Positions 7,651 to 15,106 of a DNA stretch of 16,618 nt are shown here, piece after piece. The translations under genes and the position numbers were made by a program. The stretch's first letter is position 1. The number at the start of each line of letters is the position of its first letter. The notes below the pieces were generated by a model that saw only the letters and a list, made by a program, of their open reading frames with translations, ran no database searches and was not told the origin of the DNA. Location of the stretch: assembly GCA_023432075.1 (NCBI GenBank), contig JAEYVD010000196.1, positions 1 through 16,618 of the forward strand. The letters run 5' to 3'. Origin of the DNA: Pseudomonadota bacterium. GTDB lineage: Bacteria; Pseudomonadota; Gammaproteobacteria; Burkholderiales; Burkholderiaceae_B.

Positions 7651-8589
7651 ATGGCCGGCCCCCTTCCCTCGGCGCCCGGAGCGCTGACGCTTCGCCAGAT
7701 CGAGGTCTTCCACGCCGTGATGCTGACCGGCTCGCTCAGCGAGGCGGGCCGCATGCTGTCCGTGACGCAGCCTGCCGTGAGCCGCGTGCTGGCTTCGGCC
7801 GAGAACCGGCTGCGCTATCGGCTGTTCGAACGCGTCAAGGGGCGGCTGCACCCCACCCCGGAGGCCCGGCGCCTGTTTGTCGAGGCCGAAGAGATCTTCG
7901 GCCGCGTCAACCGGTTCAATGCCCTGGCGGGCGCGTTGGGCGCAGGCTCGGCAGGCACGGTCAGCCTGGTGTCCAGTCCCAGCTTCAGCGAATGGCTCAT
8001 CCCGCACGCCATCCAGAAGTTCCGCGAGCGGCATCCCGACACGCCCATCCGCTACCGGCCGCTGGCTTTTGACGCGCTGCTGCCGCATCTGCTGCTGGGA
8101 CAGGCCGATTTCGGCATCGCGTCGATGCCGCCGCCGGTCAATGCCAATATCGTCAGCGAAGAAATCGGCCAGGGCTGGCTGGGCTGCGCGGTGCCGCGCG
8201 GCCATCCGCTGGCGGTGCGCAGGCGTGTTCGCGCCGAAGACCTGCAAGGCCATCTGCTGATCGGCTATGGCGCCGACACCCCCTTCGGGCGGCTTGCCAG
8301 CCGCTTTCTGAACTCCGGCCCCGCGCCGGTGCAGCCGCAGATCGAAATCCGCTCGACGCCCGAGGCGCTGGCGCTCGTGCGCCAAGGCGTGGGCGTGGCG
8401 CTGATCGAATCGTTCGGCTATCACCCCAGCTTCGGCAAGGACTTCGTGCTGCTTCCCACCGACCCCGCCCTGAGCCACGCCATCCATCTGCTGCACTCGG
8501 CCAGCAGCCCGCTATCGAGCACCGCCAAGCGCTTTGCGACCGTGCTGAAGACGTTAATCCGGCAGGCGCAAAAAGACGCGCCCTACTGA
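7651..8589 (+). CDS. LysR-type transcriptional regulator
   Basis: The 312-residue product starts with a winged helix-turn-helix (about residues 12-70): LTLRQIEVFHAVMLTGSLSE, the recognition region VTQPAVSRVLASAENRL, and YRLFERVKGRLHPTPEA. An effector-binding domain of the periplasmic-binding-protein type fills the rest (about 95-300; GTVSLVSSPSFSEWLIP, QADFGIAS, GVGVALIE). The divergent position beside the carbamoylase gene makes it the likely regulator of the D-amino acid derivative operon, with an N-substituted or free amino acid as possible inducer. The ATG at 7651 gives a normal LysR length; an in-frame ATG at 7609 would add 14 residues, and neither has a good ribosome site. Its 3' end overlaps the convergent pxpA stop by 7 bases, leaving no room for a terminator. 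Confidence 0.88.
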   Translation: MAGPLPSAPGALTLRQIEVFHAVMLTGSLSEAGRMLSVTQPAVSRVLASAENRLRYRLFERVKGRLHPTPEARRLFVEAEEIFGRVNRFNALAGALGAGSAGTVSLVSSPSFSEWLIPHAIQKFRERHPDTPIRYRPLAFDALLPHLLLGQADFGIASMPPPVNANIVSEEIGQGWLGCAVPRGHPLAVRRRVRAEDLQGHLLIGYGADTPFGRLASRFLNSGPAPVQPQIEIRSTPEALALVRQGVGVALIESFGYHPSFGKDFVLLPTDPALSHAIHLLHSASSPLSSTAKRFATVLKTLIRQAQKDAPY

Positions 8590-9359
8590 AAGTCCATCTG
8601 CGAGATCGGCCGCAGGCGCACGCCCTCTTCCAGCAGCGCCTGGCGCACGGCCCGCGCGATGTCGACGCCCTGCGGATTGTCGCCATGCACACAGATCGTG
8701 TGCACCGGCATGGCGACCACCTTGCCGCCCACCGTGCGGATCGCCTGCTCGCGCACCATGCGCAGCGCCTGCGCGGCCGTCGCGGCCGGATCGTGGATCA
8801 CCGCCCCGGGCTCGCTACGCGGCAGCGTCAGGCCATTGTCGCCATAGAGCCTGTCGGCAAACACCTCGCAGGCCACGCGGATGCCGGCCCGGCGCGCGGC
8901 GCGCTCGGTCTCGTTGTGCGGCGTGCAGACCAGCACCAACTCCGGGTCGAGCGTGCGCATGGCCCAGGTCAGCGCCTCTGACAGCGCCCGATCTTCGAAG
9001 GCCAGCGTGGCCAGCGCGCCGTGCACCTTCACATGCGTCACGCCATGGCCCGCCGCGCGGGCCATGCCCTGCATCGCGGCGATCTGGTACGCGAGCATGT
9101 CGCCGATGGCCTGGGGACTGTCGCCGACGATCTTGCGCCGGCCGAATCCCCACAGGTCGTTGAACCCCGGATGGGCGCCCACATCAATGCCCCGCTTTAG
9201 CGCGGATGCCGCAGTTTGGTGCATGACCGATGCATCACCACCGTGAAAACCGCAAGCCACGTTGGCTGACGTGATGAGGTCCAGCATGGCCTCGTCCGCT
9301 CCAATCTTGTAGTGGCCGAAGCTCTCTCCCAGGTCGGAATTGAGGTCTACGTCGCGCAT
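8583..9359 (-). CDS. pxpA: 5-oxoprolinase subunit A (LamB/YcsF family)
   Basis: The 258-residue protein is of normal length for PxpA, which with PxpB and PxpC forms the prokaryotic ATP-dependent 5-oxoprolinase that converts 5-oxo-L-proline (pyroglutamate) to glutamate. Family motifs are VDLNSDLGESFG (4-15), ANVACGFHGGD (32-42), GAHPGFNDLWGFGRR (61-75), SEVFADR-like CEVFADRLY, and the C-terminal ICVHGDNPQG. The usual KPHGALY motif reads KVHGALA here (111-117), a departure worth noting. The start at 9359 was chosen because the conserved sequence begins at once and GGAG lies about 8 bases upstream. It is separated from pxpB and pxpC by a whole ABC transporter and is transcribed the other way, sharing the 143-bp intergenic region and its palindrome with the binding-protein gene. 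Confidence 0.88.
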   Translation of the reverse strand: MRDVDLNSDLGESFGHYKIGADEAMLDLITSANVACGFHGGDASVMHQTAASALKRGIDVGAHPGFNDLWGFGRRKIVGDSPQAIGDMLAYQIAAMQGMARAAGHGVTHVKVHGALATLAFEDRALSEALTWAMRTLDPELVLVCTPHNETERAARRAGIRVACEVFADRLYGDNGLTLPRSEPGAVIHDPAATAAQALRMVREQAIRTVGGKVVAMPVHTICVHGDNPQGVDIARAVRQALLEEGVRLRPISQMDFQ

Positions 9360-9392
9360 CTGAAGGACTCCGAAAAAAGCGAATTTCAATGT

Positions 9393-9426
9393 TTGGCATA
9401 CCGTTGGCATGCAATTTGCATGCCAA
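9393..9426. promoter_or_regulatory. 23-bp perfect palindrome plus extra half-site, candidate operator between pxpA and the ABC operon
   Basis: Arms TTGGCATGCAA (9404-9414) and TTGCATGCCAA (9416-9426) are exact reverse complements around a single T. A further direct copy of the TTGGCAT half-site starts at 9393, 11 bases (one helical turn) before the one at 9404. Each 11-bp arm also has the shape TTG-N5-CAA. The site lies 45 bases from the pxpA start and 77 bases from the binding-protein start, ideal for joint control of both directions. The local regulator candidate is the GntR/FCD protein at 15103-15810 (inference). Confidence 0.75.
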
Positions 9427-9502
9427 GGACTTGCTGAGGCGATATGCCCAGGATCGGGGCAGGTCTGCCCACCGCGTTTTTTTAATGAACGGAGTCCAAG
9501 CA

Positions 9503-10552
9503 ATGAATCTCAAATGGAAGAACGCCACATGCGCCGTCGCCGCAGCATTGGCGATGGCGACTGGCGTGGCGCAAGCGGCAGAACTCAATTTCGCCAGCTG
9601 GGGCGGCAACTACCAGGGCGCGATCCGCGACGCCTGGCTCAAGCCCTTCTCCAAGGAAACCGGCATCACCGTCCACGAAGACACCGATCCGCAGGTCGCC
9701 AAGATCCGCGCCATGATCGACACCAAGTCAGTCACATGGGATGTGGTGACCGAGAACAGCGCCCGCCTGACGCGTGGCATCAAGCTGGGCGTCTTCGAGA
9801 AGATCACGCCGGACATGGTCAACCAGGACCACGTGATCCCCAGTGCCCGCAACGACTATGGCGTGCCGTCGGAAATCTTCTCGACCAACATCGGCTTCTC
9901 GACCCAGGCCTTCCCCGCCGGCAAGCCGCAACCCAGCACCTTCGCCGACTTCTGGGACGTGAAGAAATTCCCCGGCAAGCGGACCCTGCAGGACGATCCC
10001 GCCACGGTGATCGAAGCGGCGCTCATCGCCGACGGCGTCCCGCCCGCCGAGGTGTACAAGGTGCTGGCCACGCCCGAAGGCCTTGACCGCGCGTTCAAGA
10101 AGATCGAAGAGATCAAGCCCCACGTCGCCCGCTGGTGGAAGAGCGGCGCCGAACCCGTCAACGCGCTGGGAAGCGGCGAAGTCGTGATGGCGCTGGGCTG
10201 GAACGGCCGCTTCCAGGCCGGCATCGACTCGGGCCTGCCCATCGCCATGGGCTGGGGCGACAGCATCGCCCAGGTCGGCTACTTCGCCATCGTGAAGGGC
10301 TCGCCCAACCGCGACGCGGCCATCAAGCTGCTGAACTACATGATCCAGCCCAAGCACCAGGCCGAATTCAGCAAGTACATCGCCTACGGCCCGACCACCG
10401 AGCAGGCCCTGCCCCTGATCGACGCCAAGCGGCTGGAGCGCCTGCCTTCGACCACCGAGCGCCTGAAGAAAAGCATCTTCCTGAACTCGGAGTTCTGGGA
10501 CACCCACGGCCCCGCCATCACCGAGCGCTACAACCAGGTCCGCGCCCGCTGA
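9503..10552 (+). CDS. ABC transporter periplasmic substrate-binding protein (family 1, PotD-like)
   Basis: The 349-residue product has a signal peptide (MNLKWKNATC, an alanine-rich core, and AQA/AE near residue 25) and then ELNFASWGGNYQGAIRDAW, the typical opening of putrescine/spermidine-type binding proteins. Other marks are WDVVTENSARLTRGIKLGVFEKI, NDYGVPSEIFSTNIGFSTQAFP, FADFWDVKKFPGKRTLQDDP and MALGWNGRFQAGIDSG. It should capture the substrate in the periplasm for the permease and ATPase encoded next. PotD-like proteins also take up many non-polyamine solutes, and here the neighbours pxpABC suggest 5-oxoproline or a related amide (inference). The ATG at 9503 follows GGAGTCCAAGCA, a good ribosome site, and opens the signal peptide; the upstream in-frame ATG at 9389 was not used. 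Confidence 0.88.
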   Translation: MNLKWKNATCAVAAALAMATGVAQAAELNFASWGGNYQGAIRDAWLKPFSKETGITVHEDTDPQVAKIRAMIDTKSVTWDVVTENSARLTRGIKLGVFEKITPDMVNQDHVIPSARNDYGVPSEIFSTNIGFSTQAFPAGKPQPSTFADFWDVKKFPGKRTLQDDPATVIEAALIADGVPPAEVYKVLATPEGLDRAFKKIEEIKPHVARWWKSGAEPVNALGSGEVVMALGWNGRFQAGIDSGLPIAMGWGDSIAQVGYFAIVKGSPNRDAAIKLLNYMIQPKHQAEFSKYIAYGPTTEQALPLIDAKRLERLPSTTERLKKSIFLNSEFWDTHGPAITERYNQVRAR

Positions 10553-10574
10553 TCCTCCTGCTTCCTTACTCAGA

Positions 10575-10594
10575 CGCCGGCGCATGCGCCGGCG
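10575..10594 (+). other. GC-rich palindromic stem-loop after the binding-protein gene
   Basis: The 20-bp perfect palindrome folds as CGCCGGCG (10575-10582), loop CATG, CGCCGGCG (10587-10594). It lies 22 bases after the binding-protein stop and 10 bases before the permease start. No T-run follows, so read-through is expected. Hairpins in this position are known in ABC operons to protect the 5' message and keep the binding protein in excess over the membrane parts. Confidence 0.75.
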
Positions 10595-10604
10595 CCCCAA
10601 TGCC

Positions 10605-12311
10605 ATGACCACGAGCACCGAAGCCCTTACCCTGCCCGTCGCCAGCGTGCGCCCGGCCGCCGCTTCCCGGCGCGGCCGCGTCGCGGCCCTTGCTGCGTTG
10701 CCGCTGCTGCTGTTTCTTCTGCTGTTTTTCGCCGGCCCGATCGCGGGTTTGCTGGGCAACGGCTTCAAGGGCGAGGACGGCGGCCTGACGCTGGACCATT
10801 ACCGCCACCTGCTGGACACGCCGATCTACCGGATCGTGCTGGTCAACACGTTCACCATTGCCGCTGCCGTTACGGTGGCCTGCGTGGTGTTGAGCTATCC
10901 GCTCGCCTACCTGATGGCGACCGTATCGCCGACCGTGGCGCGCGTGGTGTTCTTCGCGGTGCTCCTTCCCTTCTGGTCCAGCGCGCTGGTGCGAACATCG
11001 GCCTGGATCGCGCTGCTGGGCAAGAACGGGCCGTTGAACACCCTCTTGACGACCGTGGGCATCCTGGACCAGCCCATGGCGTTTCTCTACAACTTTACCG
11101 GCGTGATGGTGGGCATGACGCACGTGCTGATGCCCTTCGTGGTGCTACCGCTGTATGCGTCGTTCCGGTCCCTGGACGGCAGCCTGGTGCAGGCCGCGCA
11201 AGGCCTGGGCGCGGGATCCGCGGGCATTTTCAGCCGGGTCATCCTGCCGCTCACCAGTCCGGGCGCGGTGGCCGGCGGCATCATTGTCTTCATGAACGCG
11301 GTGGGCTACTACATCACCCCGTCCCTGATGGGCGGTCCCGCCCAGCGCATGGCCGCCGAACTCATTTCGCACAACATCACCGAAGAGCTGAACTGGGGAT
11401 TGGCCTCGGCGCTGGCAGGCGTGCTGCTGGCCACCGTGCTGCTGTCGCTGTGGCTGTTCAACCGGCTGTTCGGCCTGAACAGCCTGATCAGCGCCAGTTC
11501 CGGCAAAGGCAGCAACACCAGCGGGTATCGCCGCACGCCGGGCGGCCGGATGTCGGCCATGCTGGGCGTGGCGTGCGCGGTGTTCCTGCTATTGCCCATC
11601 GTCGTGGTCATTCCAATGAGCTTCGGCACGACGGAGTTCCCCATCTTCCCGCCGCCCAGCTACGGGCTGCGCTGGTACGAGAACTTCTTCACCGACGGTA
11701 AATGGCTGGCCGCGCTGGCCTCCAGTACGCGGATCGCCGTCGTGGTGACGCTGCTGGCCACGGTCCTGGGCACCGCCGCCGCGCTGGGCGTCAGCCGATT
11801 GGCAAAGCGCCACCAAGGCTGGCTGGACGCCTTCTTCATCGTCCCGATGTCGGTGCCGGCCATCGTCACGGCGGTCGCGCTCTACTACCTGTTCGCGCCC
11901 ATCGGCTGGGTCGCCAATTCCATGGCGGTCATTCTGGGCCACACCGTGCTGGCCGCGCCCTACGTCTACATCACCATGCGGGCGGCGCTGCGCAGCCTGG
12001 ACCCCAGCCTGGAGCTGGCCGCGCTGAGCATGGGCGCCTCCTGGCCGACGATGTTCCGGCTGGTCATGCTGCCGGCCCTGATCCCCAGCCTGATCGGCGG
12101 CGCCGTCTTTGCCTTCGTCAGCTCGTTCGACGACGTAGTCATGGCGCTGTTCCTGACCACCATCCGCAACCGCACCCTGCCCAAGCTGATGTTCGAGGGC
12201 CTGGCCAACGACTTCGATCCCACCGTGATCTCCGCCTCCTGCCTGCTGGTCGGGGCGACGGCGCTGATCCTGCTTGCAAACCTGCTGATCAGCAGGAAGA
12301 AGGAACACTGA
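10605..12311 (+). CDS. ABC transporter permease, fused two-domain (PotB-PotC-like)
   Basis: The 568-residue product from the ATG at 10605 carries two binding-protein-dependent permease domains in one chain. The first (about residues 25-300) has its EAA loop at AAQGLGAGSAGIFSRVILPL; the second (about 325-565) has AALSMGASWPTMFRLVMLPA. About six membrane helices are expected in each, with FFAVLLPFWSSALVRTSAW in the first and FIVPMSVPAIVTAVALYYLF in the second. Ordinary polyamine-type systems use two separate permeases; this fusion can form the whole channel by itself. An in-frame ATG at 10584 was rejected because it sits in the loop of the upstream hairpin; no clear ribosome site precedes either start. 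The stop is followed after one base by the ATPase start. Confidence 0.87.
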   Translation: MTTSTEALTLPVASVRPAAASRRGRVAALAALPLLLFLLLFFAGPIAGLLGNGFKGEDGGLTLDHYRHLLDTPIYRIVLVNTFTIAAAVTVACVVLSYPLAYLMATVSPTVARVVFFAVLLPFWSSALVRTSAWIALLGKNGPLNTLLTTVGILDQPMAFLYNFTGVMVGMTHVLMPFVVLPLYASFRSLDGSLVQAAQGLGAGSAGIFSRVILPLTSPGAVAGGIIVFMNAVGYYITPSLMGGPAQRMAAELISHNITEELNWGLASALAGVLLATVLLSLWLFNRLFGLNSLISASSGKGSNTSGYRRTPGGRMSAMLGVACAVFLLLPIVVVIPMSFGTTEFPIFPPPSYGLRWYENFFTDGKWLAALASSTRIAVVVTLLATVLGTAAALGVSRLAKRHQGWLDAFFIVPMSVPAIVTAVALYYLFAPIGWVANSMAVILGHTVLAAPYVYITMRAALRSLDPSLELAALSMGASWPTMFRLVMLPALIPSLIGGAVFAFVSSFDDVVMALFLTTIRNRTLPKLMFEGLANDFDPTVISASCLLVGATALILLANLLISRKKEH

Positions 12312-12312
12312 C

Positions 12313-13344
12313 ATGCACACCGCCACCGACATCCTCCCGCAACGCCCGCCGGAACGCCAGGGCAAGGAACTGACGCTTACCGGCATCCACAAGCGCTACG
12401 GCGATTCGATTGCGCTGCCCGACGTCGACCTGACCGTGGCGCGCGGCGAGTTCTGCACGCTGCTGGGCGCGTCCGGCTCCGGCAAGACCACACTGCTCAA
12501 GATCATTGCCGGCTTCGAATCGCCGGACGCCGGCGTGGTGAAGATCGGCGGGCGCGACGTCACGCATACGCCGATCGCGGACCGCAATATCGGCATGGTG
12601 TTCCAGAACTACGCCCTGTTCCCGCACATGAGCGTGTTCGAGAACGTCGCGTTCGCGCTGCGCATGCGGCGCCAGAACGAAGAAGACATCCGCCGCCGCG
12701 TATTCGAGGCGCTGGACCTGGTAAGCCTGGCGCCGCTGCAGGACCGCAAGCCCGGCGCGCTGTCCGGCGGCCAGCAGCAGCGCGTCGCGCTGGCGCGCGC
12801 CCTGGTGTTCACGCCCGACATCCTGCTGATGGACGAGCCGCTGGGCGCGCTGGACAAGAACCTGCGGCAGTCCATTCAGTTGCAGCTGCGCCGGCTGCAC
12901 CAGGAACTGGGACTGACCGTGGTCTTCGTCACGCATGACCAGGAAGAAGCCATGAACCTGTCGGACCGCATCGTCATCCTGGAACAGGGCAACATCGTCG
13001 AGGCCGGCTCGCCGGAAAGCCTGTACCGCAAGCCCGCCAGCGCTTTCGTGGCCGGCTTCCTGGGCGAGTGCAATTTCCTGCCCGCCAACGATGGCGTGCT
13101 GGGCGTGCGCCCCGAACACCTGCGCCTGGGCAGCCGCCTGGTCGGCGCCGATCAGCGCCACCCGGGCAAGGTCGTGGCGTCGACGTTCTGCGGCGTGCAC
13201 TGGAAAGTCTTCATCGAAGCCTTCGACAAAGTAATCCTGGCCTACGCGCCGCTGGATGCGGACTCAGCGCAGCGCACGCCCGGACAGGCGGTCACGTGGG
13301 GCTTTCATCCGGACGACGCCATGGAATTCGCCAACGCAGCATGA
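12313..13344 (+). CDS. ABC transporter ATP-binding protein (PotA/MalK-like)
   Basis: The 343-residue product has every ATPase motif: Walker A GASGSGKT (52-59), Q-loop VFQNYALFPHM with Gln98, signature LSGGQQQR (150-157), Walker B ILLMDEP (170-176) with the D-loop GALD, and the H-loop VFVTHDQEEA with His208. A short C-terminal TOBE-like regulatory domain follows (about 265-340; VRPEHLRL), as in transporters of the PotA/FbpC/MalK group. It drives uptake through the fused permease encoded just before it: one base separates the genes, and AAGGA within the end of the permease gene is a likely ribosome site. Its stop overlaps the pxpB start as ATGA, tying transport directly to the 5-oxoprolinase genes. 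Confidence 0.93.
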   Translation: MHTATDILPQRPPERQGKELTLTGIHKRYGDSIALPDVDLTVARGEFCTLLGASGSGKTTLLKIIAGFESPDAGVVKIGGRDVTHTPIADRNIGMVFQNYALFPHMSVFENVAFALRMRRQNEEDIRRRVFEALDLVSLAPLQDRKPGALSGGQQQRVALARALVFTPDILLMDEPLGALDKNLRQSIQLQLRRLHQELGLTVVFVTHDQEEAMNLSDRIVILEQGNIVEAGSPESLYRKPASAFVAGFLGECNFLPANDGVLGVRPEHLRLGSRLVGADQRHPGKVVASTFCGVHWKVFIEAFDKVILAYAPLDADSAQRTPGQAVTWGFHPDDAMEFANAA

Positions 13345-14108
13345 CGATCGACGCATCAATTTCTTGCGGGAATGCCCCGCCGCGCATCGTGGCGGCGGGC
13401 GATCGCACGCTGCTGGTCGAGTTTCCCGACCGCATCGACGCCGAGACCAATGCGCGCGTGCTCGCGCTAGCGAAGGCGTTGCGAGCCAACTTGCGCAAGG
13501 TCCGCGGACTCCTGAGCGTGGTGCCGGCGTACCGTTCGCTCGCGGTGAGCTTCGATCCGCTACGGATCGGGCACGAGGCGATTTGCGAGCTGATCGGCCG
13601 CAGCCTGCAAGCCAGCGCCTTCGCGCCCGTCGCCGCACCGCGCCGCTGGCAAGTCCCGGTCTGCTACGGCGGCGCCCACGGCATGGACCTGCAGGCGCTG
13701 GCGGATCAGCATCGGCTTGATCCCGCGCGCGTCATCGCGCGGCACACCGCGCCGGTCTACCGGATCTACATGGTGGGATTTCTGCCGGGCTTCGCGTATC
13801 TGGGCGGCCTGGATCCTGCGCTGCACACGCCTCGCCGCGCCATGCCACGCGCGCACACGCCCGCCGGCAGCATCAACATCGGCGGCCAGCAGACGGCCAT
13901 CGCCTCCGTGCCCGGACCCAGCGGCTGGCACCTGATCGGCCGCACGCCGTGGCGCAGCTTCGATCTGCGCCACGTGAATCCATTTCTGTTCGAGGCCGGC
14001 GACGAGATCGTGTTCACCCCCATCGATGAAGACGAGTTCGAACGCCTTGCCGCCTTGCAGGACGACCCCGCCCGGCGACCGCAACCGCTGCCAGGAGCCG
14101 GCCAATGA
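13341..14108 (+). CDS. pxpB: 5-oxoprolinase subunit B (KipI/AHS1 family)
   Basis: The 255-residue product carries the AHS1 (carboxyltransferase domain C/D-like) fold over nearly its full length. Marks are GDRTLLVEFPDRID near residue 20, the YRIYMVGFLPGFAYLGGLD segment (140-158), and TPRRAMPRAHTPAGSINIGG with GPSGWHLIGRTP (163-203), all typical of KipI/PxpB. PxpB and PxpC pair to form the ATP-using part of 5-oxoprolinase and work with PxpA. The ATG at 13341 is fixed by the ATGA overlap with the ATPase gene and gives the normal family length; an upstream in-frame extension into the ATPase gene is an artefact. The C-terminal 15 residues are a proline/arginine-rich tail. The pxpC start overlaps the stop codon. 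Confidence 0.9.
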   Translation: MTIDASISCGNAPPRIVAAGDRTLLVEFPDRIDAETNARVLALAKALRANLRKVRGLLSVVPAYRSLAVSFDPLRIGHEAICELIGRSLQASAFAPVAAPRRWQVPVCYGGAHGMDLQALADQHRLDPARVIARHTAPVYRIYMVGFLPGFAYLGGLDPALHTPRRAMPRAHTPAGSINIGGQQTAIASVPGPSGWHLIGRTPWRSFDLRHVNPFLFEAGDEIVFTPIDEDEFERLAALQDDPARRPQPLPGAGQ

Positions 14109-15106
14109 GCGCGCGCCTTCGCGTCGAGAAGGCCGGCTTGCTAACCACGGTGCAGGACCTGGGGCGCCCGGGCCATGAACACATGGGCGTGCCGCCGTCG
14201 GGCGCCATGGATCCCGGCGCGCTGCGCATGGCCAATGGACTGGTTGGCAACGCCCCCGGCATGGCCGCACTGGAATTCACCCTGCTGGGCGGCGCGTTGC
14301 AGGTGCTGGATGCGGATTGCACCGTCGCCTTTGCCGGCGACGCCCTGCTGCACGCCAGCGCCACGGCCGCCTCGCCCGCCCGGTCACTGAGTCCGTGGCA
14401 ATCCCACCGTGTACCGGCGGGCGCCACCTTGACGATCGGGCCGCTGGAGCGCGGCGTACGCGGATATCTGGCCGTCGGTGGCGGCATCGCCGTCGCGCCC
14501 GTGCTGGGCAGCGCGTCCACCCTCACGCGTGCGCGGCTTGGCGGCCTGGACGGCCGTGCGCTGGCGCGCGGCGACGTGCTTGCCACCGGCGACACCCCGC
14601 GCCCGTAGCCCCCCCGCAGGCTGGCCACCCGCGACACCGGCTGGTTCTATCGGGACACGCCCATCGGTGTCGTCCTCGGCCCGCAGCAGGATCACTTCGC
14701 GCCCACCGAGATCGACCGTTTTCTCGGCGCCACGTATCGCCTGGCGCCGCAGTCCGACCGCATGGGCCTGCGCCTGGATGGGCCGGCCGTCGCGCACGCC
14801 CGGGGCGCCGATATCATCACCGACCCCATCGCCGCCGGCAGCATCCAGATCCCAGGCGCGGGACAACCCCTGATTGCCATGAACGACCGCCAGACCACCG
14901 GCGGCTACCCCAAGATCGCCACCGTCATCTCGGCCGACCTGCCTCGTCTTGCCCAGATCCGCCCGGGCCAGCCGCTGCGGTTCGAAGCCCTGGACATGGC
15001 GCAGGCCGTGCAGCGCTGGCGCGATTACACGGAATGGGTGCGCGCCCGCGAAGACGAACTGCGCGCAGACCCGAACTTTCCCATCTTCCCCTTATTGTTT
15101 CCATGA
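14105..15106 (+). pseudogene. pxpC: 5-oxoprolinase subunit C (KipA/AHS2 family), interrupted by an in-frame TAG
   Basis: The gene starts at an ATG overlapping the pxpB stop, with AGGAG (14093-14097) as ribosome site, and would encode 333 residues, the normal AHS2 length. The first part has VEKAGLLTTVQDLGRPGHEH, GVPPSGAMDPGALRMAN, ALEFTLLGG and GYLAVGGGI. Codon 168 (14606-14608) is TAG. Beyond it, in the same frame, family sequence continues: GVVLGPQQDHF, PQSDRMGLRLDGP (Met220), GSIQIPGAGQPL, NDRQTTGGYPKIATVI, and the end at 15106. One nonsense change, for example CAG to TAG, therefore explains the break and no frameshift is needed. A run of seven C follows the TAG directly. No in-frame ATG, GTG or TTG occurs between the TAG and Met220, so restart would lose much of the fold. 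Unless the codon is suppressed or misread, PxpC and hence 5-oxoprolinase should be inactive. Confidence 0.88.

Noticed and set aside
9360..9502. Sigma-70 promoters in the pxpA/binding-protein gap
   Set aside because: TTGGCA and TTGCAT matches exist within the palindrome, but no -10 at 16-18 bases was convincing on either strand.
10584..10604. Upstream in-frame ATG as start of the fused permease
   Set aside because: It lies in the loop of a perfect hairpin and adds seven residues of no family likeness; the ATG at 10605 is preferred.
13068..13340. N-terminal extension of PxpB into the ATPase gene
   Set aside because: It is a shadow of the ATPase coding frame; the ATGA overlap at 13341 gives the normal PxpB length.
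14609..14615. Frameshift in the C7 run as cause of the pxpC break
   Set aside because: The family sequence is in the same frame before and after the run, so a single indel cannot explain it; a substitution at the TAG can.
14317..15102. Long N-terminal extension of the GntR gene across pxpC
   Set aside because: The extension is an Arg/Pro/His-rich out-of-frame reading of pxpC; the regulator's own sequence starts at 15103.
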